From CAYQEU01 sp964532005 (lineage in GTDB: Bacteria; Patescibacteriota; Doudnabacteria; UBA920), in the NCBI GenBank assembly GCA_964532005.1, contig CAZHER010000003.1:36095-100094 (forward strand): DNA of 64,000 nt. Direction: 5' to 3'. The notes below the pieces were generated by a model, which was given only the letters and a program-made list of their open reading frames with translations, searched no databases and had not been told where the DNA came from. Made by a program: the position numbers and the translations under genes. Shown here in pieces: positions 55,283-63,056 of this stretch; position 1 is the stretch's first letter, and each line of letters starts with the position of its first letter.

Positions 55283-56322
55283 TATTGGTCGAGAAGGAAA
55301 ATTATGACTGCAAAGATTGAGCTAATGGCTGAAAGAATCCAAAATCTCATTGTGATTTTTGTCTCGGGCCACCCAACTGCTTCCAAATGATGATGTAAAG
55401 GTGAAGATAGAAATAGTTTCTGTTTGAAAAATATTTTCCATAGTAATTGTAGAAAATAACTCGCAGCTTCAATTACAAATATTGAGCCGATGATCGGCAA
55501 GAGCATGACGTGTCCTGTGAGGAATGCCACGACCGCCAGCATGACGCCAAGCCCCATGGATCCCGTATCCCCCATAAAAAACCTGGCAGGGAAAATATTA
55601 AACCAAAGAAACGCAAGCAAAGCCCCGGTTACTACACCCAAAAAGGCTGCTAGATTGTAATTTCCCTGAGTATAAGCAATTATTGCATAGGCAAAAAATG
55701 ATAATGACAAAGTGCCGCCGGCTAAGCCGTCAAGACCGTCGGTTTGATTTACAGCAAAAGAAGTACCGACCACCACTAAGATAAAAAATGGGATAAACAT
55801 CCAGCCTAAATCCAAAAATCCATAAAAAGGTATGTGGACACTATCAAATCCTAGCTTAGAATAAAACCATATTGCCCCGATTAAAGCGACCGCTGCATAA
55901 ATCAAAACTTTAAATCTAAATCTAAACCCACGGCCCTTGTGGCCCAGTCTTTGAATATCAAGAAAATCATCAGCCATGCCAACTACAGCAGCACCTACCA
56001 TGGCACCTAAAGGCAATAAAGTCTCTTTTCTGGTTAAAAAGTTTAGTATATGGAATGATTCTATTCCCAGTACACGATCTAGAAACCAAAAAATTACAGC
56101 AAGCAGAGCTGTTACTCCCCATACCAATACTCCCCCCATAGTCGGCGTTCCCTGCTTTCCAGCATGAAGTTCGCTAAAAACAGGGGTGGTCCCATCGTTC
56201 CTAATATTTTTATTGAGTTTAAATCTGTACAGCAAGTTGCTTATCAGCGGAGTGACCAGCAAAGCCATAATAAAAGCGATCGAAGTAAGACTGAATATTT
56301 TAGTTAAAACTTCGGTATCCAT
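55282..56322 (-). CDS. mraY: Phospho-N-acetylmuramoyl-pentapeptide transferase
   Basis: 346 residues from ATG 56322 (MDTEVLTKIFSL); a TTG 30 bases upstream would overlap dac and adds nothing conserved. Ten membrane segments. Motifs: GKQGTPTMGGVL, the Asp pair in VNQTDGLDGLAGG, FMGDTGSMGLG, and SSPLHHHLEAVGWPETKI. Makes lipid I from UDP-MurNAc-pentapeptide. Confidence 0.95.
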   Translation of the reverse strand: MDTEVLTKIFSLTSIAFIMALLVTPLISNLLYRFKLNKNIRNDGTTPVFSELHAGKQGTPTMGGVLVWGVTALLAVIFWFLDRVLGIESFHILNFLTRKETLLPLGAMVGAAVVGMADDFLDIQRLGHKGRGFRFRFKVLIYAAVALIGAIWFYSKLGFDSVHIPFYGFLDLGWMFIPFFILVVVGTSFAVNQTDGLDGLAGGTLSLSFFAYAIIAYTQGNYNLAAFLGVVTGALLAFLWFNIFPARFFMGDTGSMGLGVMLAVVAFLTGHVMLLPIIGSIFVIEAASYFLQLLWKIFFKQKLFLSSPLHHHLEAVGWPETKITMRFWILSAISSIFAVIIFLLDQ

Positions 56323-56345
56323 ACCTATAATTGTACCATAAATGG

Positions 56346-57284
56346 CTACCAAATGTATTTTTCTTTGATTTCAGCAGCTAATATTAACGTGTCTTGTTCC
56401 CTATCCGAGCTGTCCAAGACGATTATTATGAAATTATCGCCATTATTCTTGACTTCGGTGATCATTGCTCCTTGTGCCAAGTTTGTAAATCCTGTTTTAA
56501 TGGCGTACAGATCCTTGTTGTCTTTGGTGAGTTTGTTGGTGGCTTTTACAGAATATTGATTTCCTAAAGTACTTGAAAAAGCGTAGCTTTGATCTTTTCC
56601 TACTAAGCTAAAAGCTTGGTACTGTTTAACTTCTTGTACCAGTTTTTGTAAATCTGCGGCGGTTGAATAATTAGCTTCACTGTCAAACCCTAAGGGATTG
56701 CTGAAATGTGTGTCATCCATTTCTATTCTTTTTGCTGTTTCGTTCATTAAGTCAACAAAACTATTTTCAGAATTCAACTCAACATAGTTAGCCAAAGCAA
56801 GAGCAGCGTCGTTAGCCGAACCAACCAGCATGGCGTAGAACAAGTCGCCGACTTCTATTCGATCTCCGGTTTTAAGACCCAAAACAGGATCGATATCAAA
56901 TTTATCTTTGTCTGAAACATCAACTACGTCTTTGAAACTAGTAACATTTTCATAGACCACTAAACCTGTCATCAGTTTGGTAATACTGGCAATAGCTACG
57001 GGTTGATCAGAATTTTTGAGAGCAAGTATATAACCTGTTTGTTCGTCGAATGCTAAAAAGCTTTTAGCCTTGACCTCCGCTAGATTTAGTTCAGTTTCAA
57101 GTCTAGGAACTTTTAAAATTTCTTGAGCTTTTGGAGGGCCTAACAAGTTCGCTGTGTCCGCACCAAAAACTTTTTGCTGAGCAGTATAAATGTTTTTTGG
57201 TGTAATCAAAGTAGTCCCTAATACTGCCAAGACAGCAATCACAGGGACCAGAAAAATAAATTTTTTTGAATATATAATTTTCAC
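56346..57284 (-). CDS. D-alanyl-D-alanine carboxypeptidase (PBP5/DacF type)
   Basis: 312 residues with a GTG start at 57284. N-terminal signal/anchor (about 8-28). Penicillin-binding motifs: SxxK in ASITKLMT, SxN in VGSANDAA, KTG in AIKTGFTN. Trims the terminal D-Ala of stem peptides at the outer face. No C-terminal amphipathic anchor is present, so the N-terminal segment probably tethers it. Own promoter (TTGTCA-17-TATAAT). Confidence 0.93.
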   Translation of the reverse strand: MKIIYSKKFIFLVPVIAVLAVLGTTLITPKNIYTAQQKVFGADTANLLGPPKAQEILKVPRLETELNLAEVKAKSFLAFDEQTGYILALKNSDQPVAIASITKLMTGLVVYENVTSFKDVVDVSDKDKFDIDPVLGLKTGDRIEVGDLFYAMLVGSANDAALALANYVELNSENSFVDLMNETAKRIEMDDTHFSNPLGFDSEANYSTAADLQKLVQEVKQYQAFSLVGKDQSYAFSSTLGNQYSVKATNKLTKDNKDLYAIKTGFTNLAQGAMITEVKNNGDNFIIIVLDSSDREQDTLILAAEIKEKYIW

Positions 57285-57315
57285 CAGAAATCTTAAAATC
57301 TGAATTTATATCTGA

Positions 57316-57344
57316 ATTATAAGGAATTTTGGGTTTATTGACAA
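57316..57344 (-). promoter_or_regulatory. Promoter of the dac-mraY cluster
   Basis: Minus strand TTGTCA (57339-57344), 17-base spacer, TATAAT (57316-57321). The -35 box overlaps that of the divergent trxA promoter. Confidence 0.8.
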
Positions 57345-57366
57345 AGGCCCTTAGTACCTATACTAT
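57338..57366 (+). promoter_or_regulatory. Promoter of trxA
   Basis: TTGACA (57338-57343), 17-base spacer, TACTAT (57361-57366). Start near 57373, giving a leader of about 20 bases with no Shine-Dalgarno. Confidence 0.75.
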
Positions 57367-57391
57367 TGATAAGCAATTAAAATATATATAT

Positions 57392-57715
57392 ATGTCAGCA
57401 ATAGAAATAACAGAAGCAAATTTTGAAGCAGAAGTTCTTAAATCGGATCTACCTGTTTTAATAGACTTTTGGGCAGAATGGTGCGGTCCTTGCAAAATTT
57501 TGAGTCCTACCGTAGAGGAATTAGCTGGAGAATATGAAGGGAAGCTTAAGGTTGGTAAGGTTGATGTTGATGCTCAAGGAAATCTGGCAATGCGCTACAA
57601 TGTTATGAGCATACCAACGTTAAAATTTTTTAAGAACGGCAATATCGTAGGTGAATTGGTAGGAGCTGCGCCGAAGTCTACAATAGATACTGAGATAAAA
57701 AAGCACATTTCATAA
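57392..57715 (+). CDS. trxA: Thioredoxin
   Basis: 107 residues from ATG 57392 (MSAIEITEANFE), the family N-terminus; an in-frame upstream ATG lies in the promoter. Active site FWAEWCGPCKIL at about 26-37, cis-proline in MSIPTLKFF, C-terminal glycine motif GELVGAAPKS. Cytoplasmic disulfide reductase, normal length. Monocistronic with own promoter and terminator. Confidence 0.96.
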   Translation: MSAIEITEANFEAEVLKSDLPVLIDFWAEWCGPCKILSPTVEELAGEYEGKLKVGKVDVDAQGNLAMRYNVMSIPTLKFFKNGNIVGELVGAAPKSTIDTEIKKHIS

Positions 57716-57717
57716 TC

Positions 57718-57743
57718 TAAAGCCCTCCATTCGGAGGGCTTTA
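57718..57743. terminator. Bidirectional terminator between trxA and the TraD-like gene
   Basis: TAAAGCCCTCC-attc-GGAGGGCTTTA, an 11-bp perfect stem shared by the convergent genes. Confidence 0.88.
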
Positions 57744-59522
57744 GAATTTATGTACTTCCCCCGGCTTTAATATTGAAGATCCAGTGTCACTTTTTTGGTC
57801 GCTGGATTTAAGTATGTGCGAGATATGTTTGTCTGTATTAATATCTGCCACCGTTTGCCATATGGGGTTTTCATTTCGACTGCTTTGCGCAGGTTTATTA
57901 TTATTTTTTGACTTTTTTTTCGGTCCTGATCCTTTAGTCCGATGGTAATGTTTAAAGTCCGGTTTCTTTTCTTTGTGTGAGTTATTTTTTTGCGATCCAG
58001 TATTAATATTTTCCTGTTCCGATTTCGTAGTAGATATTGGCTCGGGAATATTTTCTTCAGTTTTTTTAAACCCTACTGTCGCTGATTGAGGCTGTATATT
58101 TTCTGGCTCTGTTTTGGTTAGTTCAGCCGGCGCCACAGTTTCCTCTTCTTTTTCCGGTTCAGTTTCGGTTGCTTCTGATGTTTCCCCACCCCCCACTATT
58201 AAACCAATCTGTTCGTGAGTTTCAGCTCCCATCCAACGCATTATTTTGTCTTCGACTTCAGATACGGGATTTGCATACCGTTCCCTAGAGACTTTAATAA
58301 CCTTATCAGCATTTCCTGTAGCCCAATTTTCATTTACTGGCATAGTTACAGCAGAAAATGGGTCACTCGCCACCCCGTTGATCATTAAACGTAAAATGAT
58401 ATTGTATTTGGGAAGATTAACCATATCATTTGGGGTAAATGTTGGGTCAAACTCAGTCTCTAAAAATTCAGCATCTGCCGCCCCAACCCTAAAACAGACC
58501 ATTGTCCCAACGTTACCGAAAACTGCGTCTCGTACCTTGGTGTTGTTTTTGTCAGGCGCAAGTTGACCGATGTACTGATGCCCCACAGTCAAATTGAGGT
58601 GATATTTACGAGCTTCGCTCAAAATTGTAGCAAAGCTTTCCGTGACAAAATTTTGGAATTCATCTACGTAGAGGTAAAAATCTTTGCGTTCGTTTTCTGG
58701 TATGTCAACTCTGGACAGCGCCGCCAGTTGCAACTTTGTAATAATCATTGCTCCAAGCAAAGCTGAGTTGTCCTCGCCAACTTTCCCTTTAGAAAGATCC
58801 ATCAGAAGAATTTTTCTATTGTCCATTATTGACCTAAGGTCTATGGTCGATCTCGGCTGGCCTACTATGTTGCGGACAATTCCAGAAGAAAGAAACTGTC
58901 CTACTTTATTTTGGATCGGCGCAATGGCTTCGGTACGGTACTTTTCGCTATACTGGGCAAATTCATCCACCCAAAAAGCTTTTACCATTGGATCTTTAAT
59001 ATTATCAACAATTTTCTTACGGTATTTTTTATCGATGTACATTCTGGCAATACCCATCATTGTATTTCCTGGGCTGTCCAGTAGCGCCAAAATAGTGTTA
59101 TTCAAAATGTATTCCATACGGGCTGACCACAGATTAGCCCATATTTTGGTGAAAACACCCATCAAGCCTGAGGCGACCAGGTGCTTATATTTGGTATCCA
59201 CAGCTTCTAGAATATTAAAAGCCAACGGGTATTCAATGTCTGCCGGATTAAAATAAACAACATCATTTATTCTACTGCTTGGTATGTAGTCAAGAATTTT
59301 TGCGACCGAGTCGCCGTGAGGATCAATAAAACATACACCGTGGCCGTTGCGGATATCTTGAATGACCATGTTTTCCATCATGGTTGTTTTGCCCATACCG
59401 GTCTTACCAATAACATACATATGGCGCCGGCGGTCGTCTGGTTTAATTCCAAAAGGCACTTCCCTATTTCGGAAGTTTGTCTTGGCAAAAAAAGTTATTT
59501 TGTCTTGTTCTTCTATTGACAT
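57741..59522 (-). CDS. TraD/VirD4-like coupling ATPase
   Basis: 593 residues. Walker A VIGKTGMGKTTMMENM at about 38-53, FIDPHGDS, Walker B FYLYVDEFQNF, and GHQYIGQLAPDKN (about 300-330), typical of type IV secretion coupling proteins and the DUF87/TraM-recognition group. No N-terminal membrane segment; the C-terminal 170 residues are low-complexity (Glu/Thr/Ser then Lys/Asn). The neighbouring membrane protein may anchor it. No relaxase, VirB4 or pilus gene is seen here, so a conserved chromosomal system rather than a conjugative element is likely. Confidence 0.85.
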   Translation of the reverse strand: MSIEEQDKITFFAKTNFRNREVPFGIKPDDRRRHMYVIGKTGMGKTTMMENMVIQDIRNGHGVCFIDPHGDSVAKILDYIPSSRINDVVYFNPADIEYPLAFNILEAVDTKYKHLVASGLMGVFTKIWANLWSARMEYILNNTILALLDSPGNTMMGIARMYIDKKYRKKIVDNIKDPMVKAFWVDEFAQYSEKYRTEAIAPIQNKVGQFLSSGIVRNIVGQPRSTIDLRSIMDNRKILLMDLSKGKVGEDNSALLGAMIITKLQLAALSRVDIPENERKDFYLYVDEFQNFVTESFATILSEARKYHLNLTVGHQYIGQLAPDKNNTKVRDAVFGNVGTMVCFRVGAADAEFLETEFDPTFTPNDMVNLPKYNIILRLMINGVASDPFSAVTMPVNENWATGNADKVIKVSRERYANPVSEVEDKIMRWMGAETHEQIGLIVGGGETSEATETEPEKEEETVAPAELTKTEPENIQPQSATVGFKKTEENIPEPISTTKSEQENINTGSQKNNSHKEKKPDFKHYHRTKGSGPKKKSKNNNKPAQSSRNENPIWQTVADINTDKHISHILKSSDQKSDTGSSILKPGEVHKF

Positions 59523-59561
59523 AAGGCTTTAGCAGTATAACAGTTAGGCGCTCATTTGTAA

Positions 59562-60890
59562 TTAAAAATCTCCGACTGGCAAGTTAACAGGGGCTTGAGA
59601 TTTTTTACTTTCGATCTTGGCAACGTCAGCAGAGACAGATGGCGCAGATATTGGTAAGTGGAACAAAGTCGCCAATTCTTCAGTATTTAGTATGAACTGG
59701 GGCATTCCAATATAATAGCTTCTACCCTTCCAGCCCTCAATAAAGTGGTGTTTTCGGCGTTCGGACAGCCAGTCAATATAAGGACCTTCAAGGGTTTTAG
59801 AAATACGGTATTTAACTCTGGTGCTGACATGCTTTGAGTCAGGTTTCAAGCTGTTGCCATGAGTTTTGCTAAGGGTTCGAAACGCTCCAACAATTAAAGC
59901 TCTGCGCGAACGGTCAAATTTTTCCTTTGGGGCCAGATACATCATTCGTATCTTGCATCGATATCCAGGTTTAGTTGCCTTGGCTTGGATAGAATTTACC
60001 TGCTCCTTTTCAATGTCTGTCATGCTCAACAAATCATTTTTTTGGGTTCGTTGCTCGGAATGCCCGCCCCCATGGCCTCCGCCACCCATTCCCAACATTT
60101 TTTTTATGAGTTCTATGGGGTTTATAAAGTCCACAATAGTATTAAAAATGCCGTGGCTGTGATGTACATCTTCTCCAAGAAGCTCTTTTGCTTTATTCAT
60201 GGCTTTGCCATGCCATTCATCATCGGCAAGAGGTTGAGCAATAATCTGGATACCTATGAATTCATCCGGGTCGATCTTACTTAGACCCTCCATTAATGGT
60301 GCTGTCGGGTCAATTATTTTAATTTCCGCTGATGAATGCTCCAGATCTTTATAGGTTTTTATGGGAAATACATCAGATTCTTTAAGTTTGAATTCTGTAC
60401 CGAAAATTTCATAGTCACTCTCTCCTGGGTGAAAGTCAAAGTTTTCCAAGTAATCATTGATTTCTGTGATTTCTGCATCTGGGTATTGCGCGTAAATAGC
60501 CGCTTCAGCAGTATCCTTAAATTTATAAGGAACTCTCATAATGTACGAAATTTTTCCTCCCATGGAAACAATTTCAAAAGAGTACCAAAGCTGGACCCTT
60601 CCCTCGAGATAGGTTTCTGCCATTGTCATGCTTCTGTGTGCGGCATGAAGCTGGGCATAGATTTGCTCAACTGCTAGGGTGCTGGCCAGGTTTTCACGTG
60701 GCATTTTGATCGACAAAAAAATAAATTTTTGGTTTGCCTTCCAGTTGCCCACAATAGTGTTCATATAGTACAAATAAAGCAGCCAGATCACCATAGCAAA
60801 AAACAGGAGGAACCCCCCGTTGCTAAAAAACACCCAGAAACCGCGCAGCGCAGGTTCTAGTTCAGGAAAAAGCGATAGTATAATTTCCAT
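59562..60890 (-). CDS. Membrane partner protein of the TraD-like ATPase
   Basis: 442 residues, not recognised by name. One or two membrane segments near the N-terminus (about 18-45, FFSNGGFLLFFAMVIWLLYL), then a cytoplasmic domain. A glycine/histidine-rich stretch (GMGGGGHGGGHSEQ, about 272-285) may bind metal. The family is often found just upstream of this ATPase in CPR genomes (recalled, not checked). Spacing to the ATPase is 39 bases. Confidence 0.65.
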   Translation of the reverse strand: MEIILSLFPELEPALRGFWVFFSNGGFLLFFAMVIWLLYLYYMNTIVGNWKANQKFIFLSIKMPRENLASTLAVEQIYAQLHAAHRSMTMAETYLEGRVQLWYSFEIVSMGGKISYIMRVPYKFKDTAEAAIYAQYPDAEITEINDYLENFDFHPGESDYEIFGTEFKLKESDVFPIKTYKDLEHSSAEIKIIDPTAPLMEGLSKIDPDEFIGIQIIAQPLADDEWHGKAMNKAKELLGEDVHHSHGIFNTIVDFINPIELIKKMLGMGGGGHGGGHSEQRTQKNDLLSMTDIEKEQVNSIQAKATKPGYRCKIRMMYLAPKEKFDRSRRALIVGAFRTLSKTHGNSLKPDSKHVSTRVKYRISKTLEGPYIDWLSERRKHHFIEGWKGRSYYIGMPQFILNTEELATLFHLPISAPSVSADVAKIESKKSQAPVNLPVGDF

Positions 60891-60911
60891 TTTTGTTTTA
60901 GTTTCGAGTTC

Positions 60912-61997
60912 TTACGCCAAGTCGTACAAGTTCTTTCCAACTTTGGAAAATAATTTACGATTTGAAAGTCCGACTAAAATAGTATTTTTCTTTACCATGC
61001 GACGCTTCATCACTGCATCTATTATTTCATCGCGTGTCAAAGGCTTTTTGGCCTCGCTCAAAACTTCCTTAATTATATCAGAAACGACACCGGGTTTATA
61101 ACCCCATTCAGTCAAAGCATAAATGCCGCGTCCAACCAAAACAAACCGTTTGTCTTTAATAAGCTTGTTGTGAACAGTTTCTTTGTAAGCAGTGCGCTTG
61201 TCCAGCCCTTGCTTATTTATTAAATCGGTAATGACTGAATAATGTTCAGGTTTACCGTGGTGCTTCATTACTAAATAGGCTTTGTCACCAACATCTTTTG
61301 GTTTGATTTCGCTCCATCCATGCAAACCGAATTCACCAAAAGAGTTTTTGTGGACTCCGGTCGCGGCCTGTAGATAGTTAAGAGTTACATGTTCTGGTAA
61401 AGAAGCTTCGTTTTTTTTGTAGAATTCAGATTGGGTAAATCTGTTTAGAAAATCTTCAGCAGTCAATGGTTTTCCATGTTCTGCCAAAATTTTCTTGGTT
61501 TCAATAACAAAATTGTGCAAAAAACTTTTATCAAAGCCAAGTTTTGCCCAAGAATGCCTAATATGCTTATCTTCGCTGTGCACCTCGAGTTCCACAATAA
61601 GGTTCAGCAAAAAACGTAATGCATTGATATCGCTTTCGCTTTCAGCACCCAGATGCTTCATTAACCTATGCTCTGCCATTAAGCCACCGTGGTCGGAAAT
61701 TGTTGAAATAAGCAGGTCCCTTGCTGTTGTAAAAGTTTCTAATTCCTGCACTCCCCGCTTCAGGTTCTTCAAAAGTTCTTTTTCAATCTGTCTTACACGT
61801 TCGCGGGTCAAATTTTGCTGTTCCCCAACAGTTTTTAAAGTTTCAATATTATGACCTTGCAACCCATAACGCTGTTTCAAGATAGCCTGTTCGCGGTCGC
61901 GCAAAGGCTCTAAAATTTTTCCGACAATTAAGCCTAATTCAAACTGTTGTAAGGACTCTTGTTGGTTGCTTGTAATTATTGTGTCTAAAATTCCCAT
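60912..61997 (-). CDS. Sigma-70 region 4 plus tandem HARE-HTH protein
   Basis: 361 residues. Residues 31-80 are a sigma-70 region 4 helix-turn-helix (LRDREQAILKQRYGLQG and LTRERVRQIEKELLKNLKR), without regions 1-3. Residues 90-225 are helical and unassigned. Two HARE-HTH-like winged helices follow at about 232-300 (GDKAYLVMKHHGKPEHYSVI, FVLVGRGIYALTEWGY) and 304-361 (LTRDEIIDAVMKRR, LFSKVGKNLYDLA). HARE-HTH occurs in RNA polymerase delta (RpoE) of Firmicutes and in chromatin proteins. Predicted RNA-polymerase-associated regulator rather than a full sigma factor. It has a perfect consensus promoter. Confidence 0.8.
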   Translation of the reverse strand: MGILDTIITSNQQESLQQFELGLIVGKILEPLRDREQAILKQRYGLQGHNIETLKTVGEQQNLTRERVRQIEKELLKNLKRGVQELETFTTARDLLISTISDHGGLMAEHRLMKHLGAESESDINALRFLLNLIVELEVHSEDKHIRHSWAKLGFDKSFLHNFVIETKKILAEHGKPLTAEDFLNRFTQSEFYKKNEASLPEHVTLNYLQAATGVHKNSFGEFGLHGWSEIKPKDVGDKAYLVMKHHGKPEHYSVITDLINKQGLDKRTAYKETVHNKLIKDKRFVLVGRGIYALTEWGYKPGVVSDIIKEVLSEAKKPLTRDEIIDAVMKRRMVKKNTILVGLSNRKLFSKVGKNLYDLA

Positions 61998-62047
61998 AAC
62001 TTCAAAAATAATTCGAGAAAAAACAATATTTTTTAACTCGCCCCTAT

Positions 62048-62076
62048 TATATCATAAATTTATATAACTGTCAATA
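62048..62076 (-). promoter_or_regulatory. Perfect consensus promoter of the sigma-4/HARE-HTH gene
   Basis: Minus strand TTGACA (62071-62076), 17-base spacer, TATAAT (62048-62053). Leader about 44 bases. Confidence 0.88.
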
Positions 62077-62096
62077 GTTATGTGGTGTAATAGCAA

Positions 62097-62122
62097 AAAA
62101 CCCCCTTAAATATGAGGGTTAT
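62097..62122 (-). terminator. Terminator after secF
   Basis: Minus strand AACCCTC (62122-62116), loop, GGGGGTT and six Ts. Ends the secDF transcript. Confidence 0.82.
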
Positions 62123-62156
62123 TTATTTGACCTTATATAAAAAATGTGGCCTTATT

Positions 62157-63047
62157 TTATGACTTGCGCAAACGCCATTTTTGCCACAATACCAGTATTG
62201 GACTGGCCACAAAAATTGACGAATATGTACCTGTGATAACCCCAATAAACAGCGCAAGCACAAAGAACCGGATTGTTTCGCCGCCAAATAAGAGCAAGGC
62301 AAGGAGAACAAATAAAACAGTAAGACTGGTGTTTAAAGATCGCACTAATGTTTGCGATATACTGTGATTTACTACGAAATCAATGTTTTTTCCGGCGTAT
62401 ACTCGCAGGTTTTCACGAACCCTGTCAAAAACAACAATAGTGTCGTGAACAGAAAAACCAAGAACAGTTAGCATTGCAGTAACAAAAAGACTGTCTATTT
62501 CTATCCCTTTGTAGTGTCCTAGGATAGAAAATATTCCCAACACAATGAGCAGATCGTGCAAAAGTGCTATAACTGCGGCAATTCCAAACTGCCAAGAAGT
62601 AATAGGTCTGGCAACTTTGCGAAAAGCATAAGCTATATAGAAAATTATTCCTAAAGATACCGCGATTAGCTGATAAATGGCTTTCCGCTTGAGCTCTTCT
62701 CCCACTACCGGCCCAATGGATTCATACCGTTTTTCTTTATAGGTCCCAATCTGTTCTTTTATTGCTAGGGCAATTTTGTCGTGCTGCTCTTTTTCCAAAG
62801 CTTCTGTTCTGATAATTACGCCTTTTTCACCGGTGGTCTGAAATTGAGCAGTTTCTGTTCCTTGAGCTTTGACAGTTTCTTTCAACTTGTCCAAATTATA
62901 AGGATCTTGGAATTCGAGTTCGGTTACAGTGCCGCCCTTAAAATCTATGCCTAGGCGCAGTCCGTATAATCCTAAAGAAGCAACGCCTAATACTAGAACG
63001 ATCCCGGAAAGTATGAACAGATATTTGTAATAGTTTATAAGTTTCAT
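62157..63047 (-). CDS. secF: Protein translocase subunit SecF
   Basis: 296 residues, six membrane segments. GLRLGIDFKGGTVTEL (periplasmic P1 start), GPVVGEELKRKAIYQL, and the family motif TVVFDRVREN-type (HDTIVVFDRVRENLR). RND-type partner of SecD that uses the proton gradient to assist late export steps. 9 bases after secD; closed by a terminator. Confidence 0.95.
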   Translation of the reverse strand: MKLINYYKYLFILSGIVLVLGVASLGLYGLRLGIDFKGGTVTELEFQDPYNLDKLKETVKAQGTETAQFQTTGEKGVIIRTEALEKEQHDKIALAIKEQIGTYKEKRYESIGPVVGEELKRKAIYQLIAVSLGIIFYIAYAFRKVARPITSWQFGIAAVIALLHDLLIVLGIFSILGHYKGIEIDSLFVTAMLTVLGFSVHDTIVVFDRVRENLRVYAGKNIDFVVNHSISQTLVRSLNTSLTVLFVLLALLLFGGETIRFFVLALFIGVITGTYSSIFVASPILVLWQKWRLRKS

Positions 63048-63056
63048 AACAGTAAT

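Noticed and set aside
57741..59522. Integrated conjugative element around the TraD-like ATPase
   Set aside because: No relaxase, integrase, attachment repeats or pilus genes; flanked by ordinary core genes.
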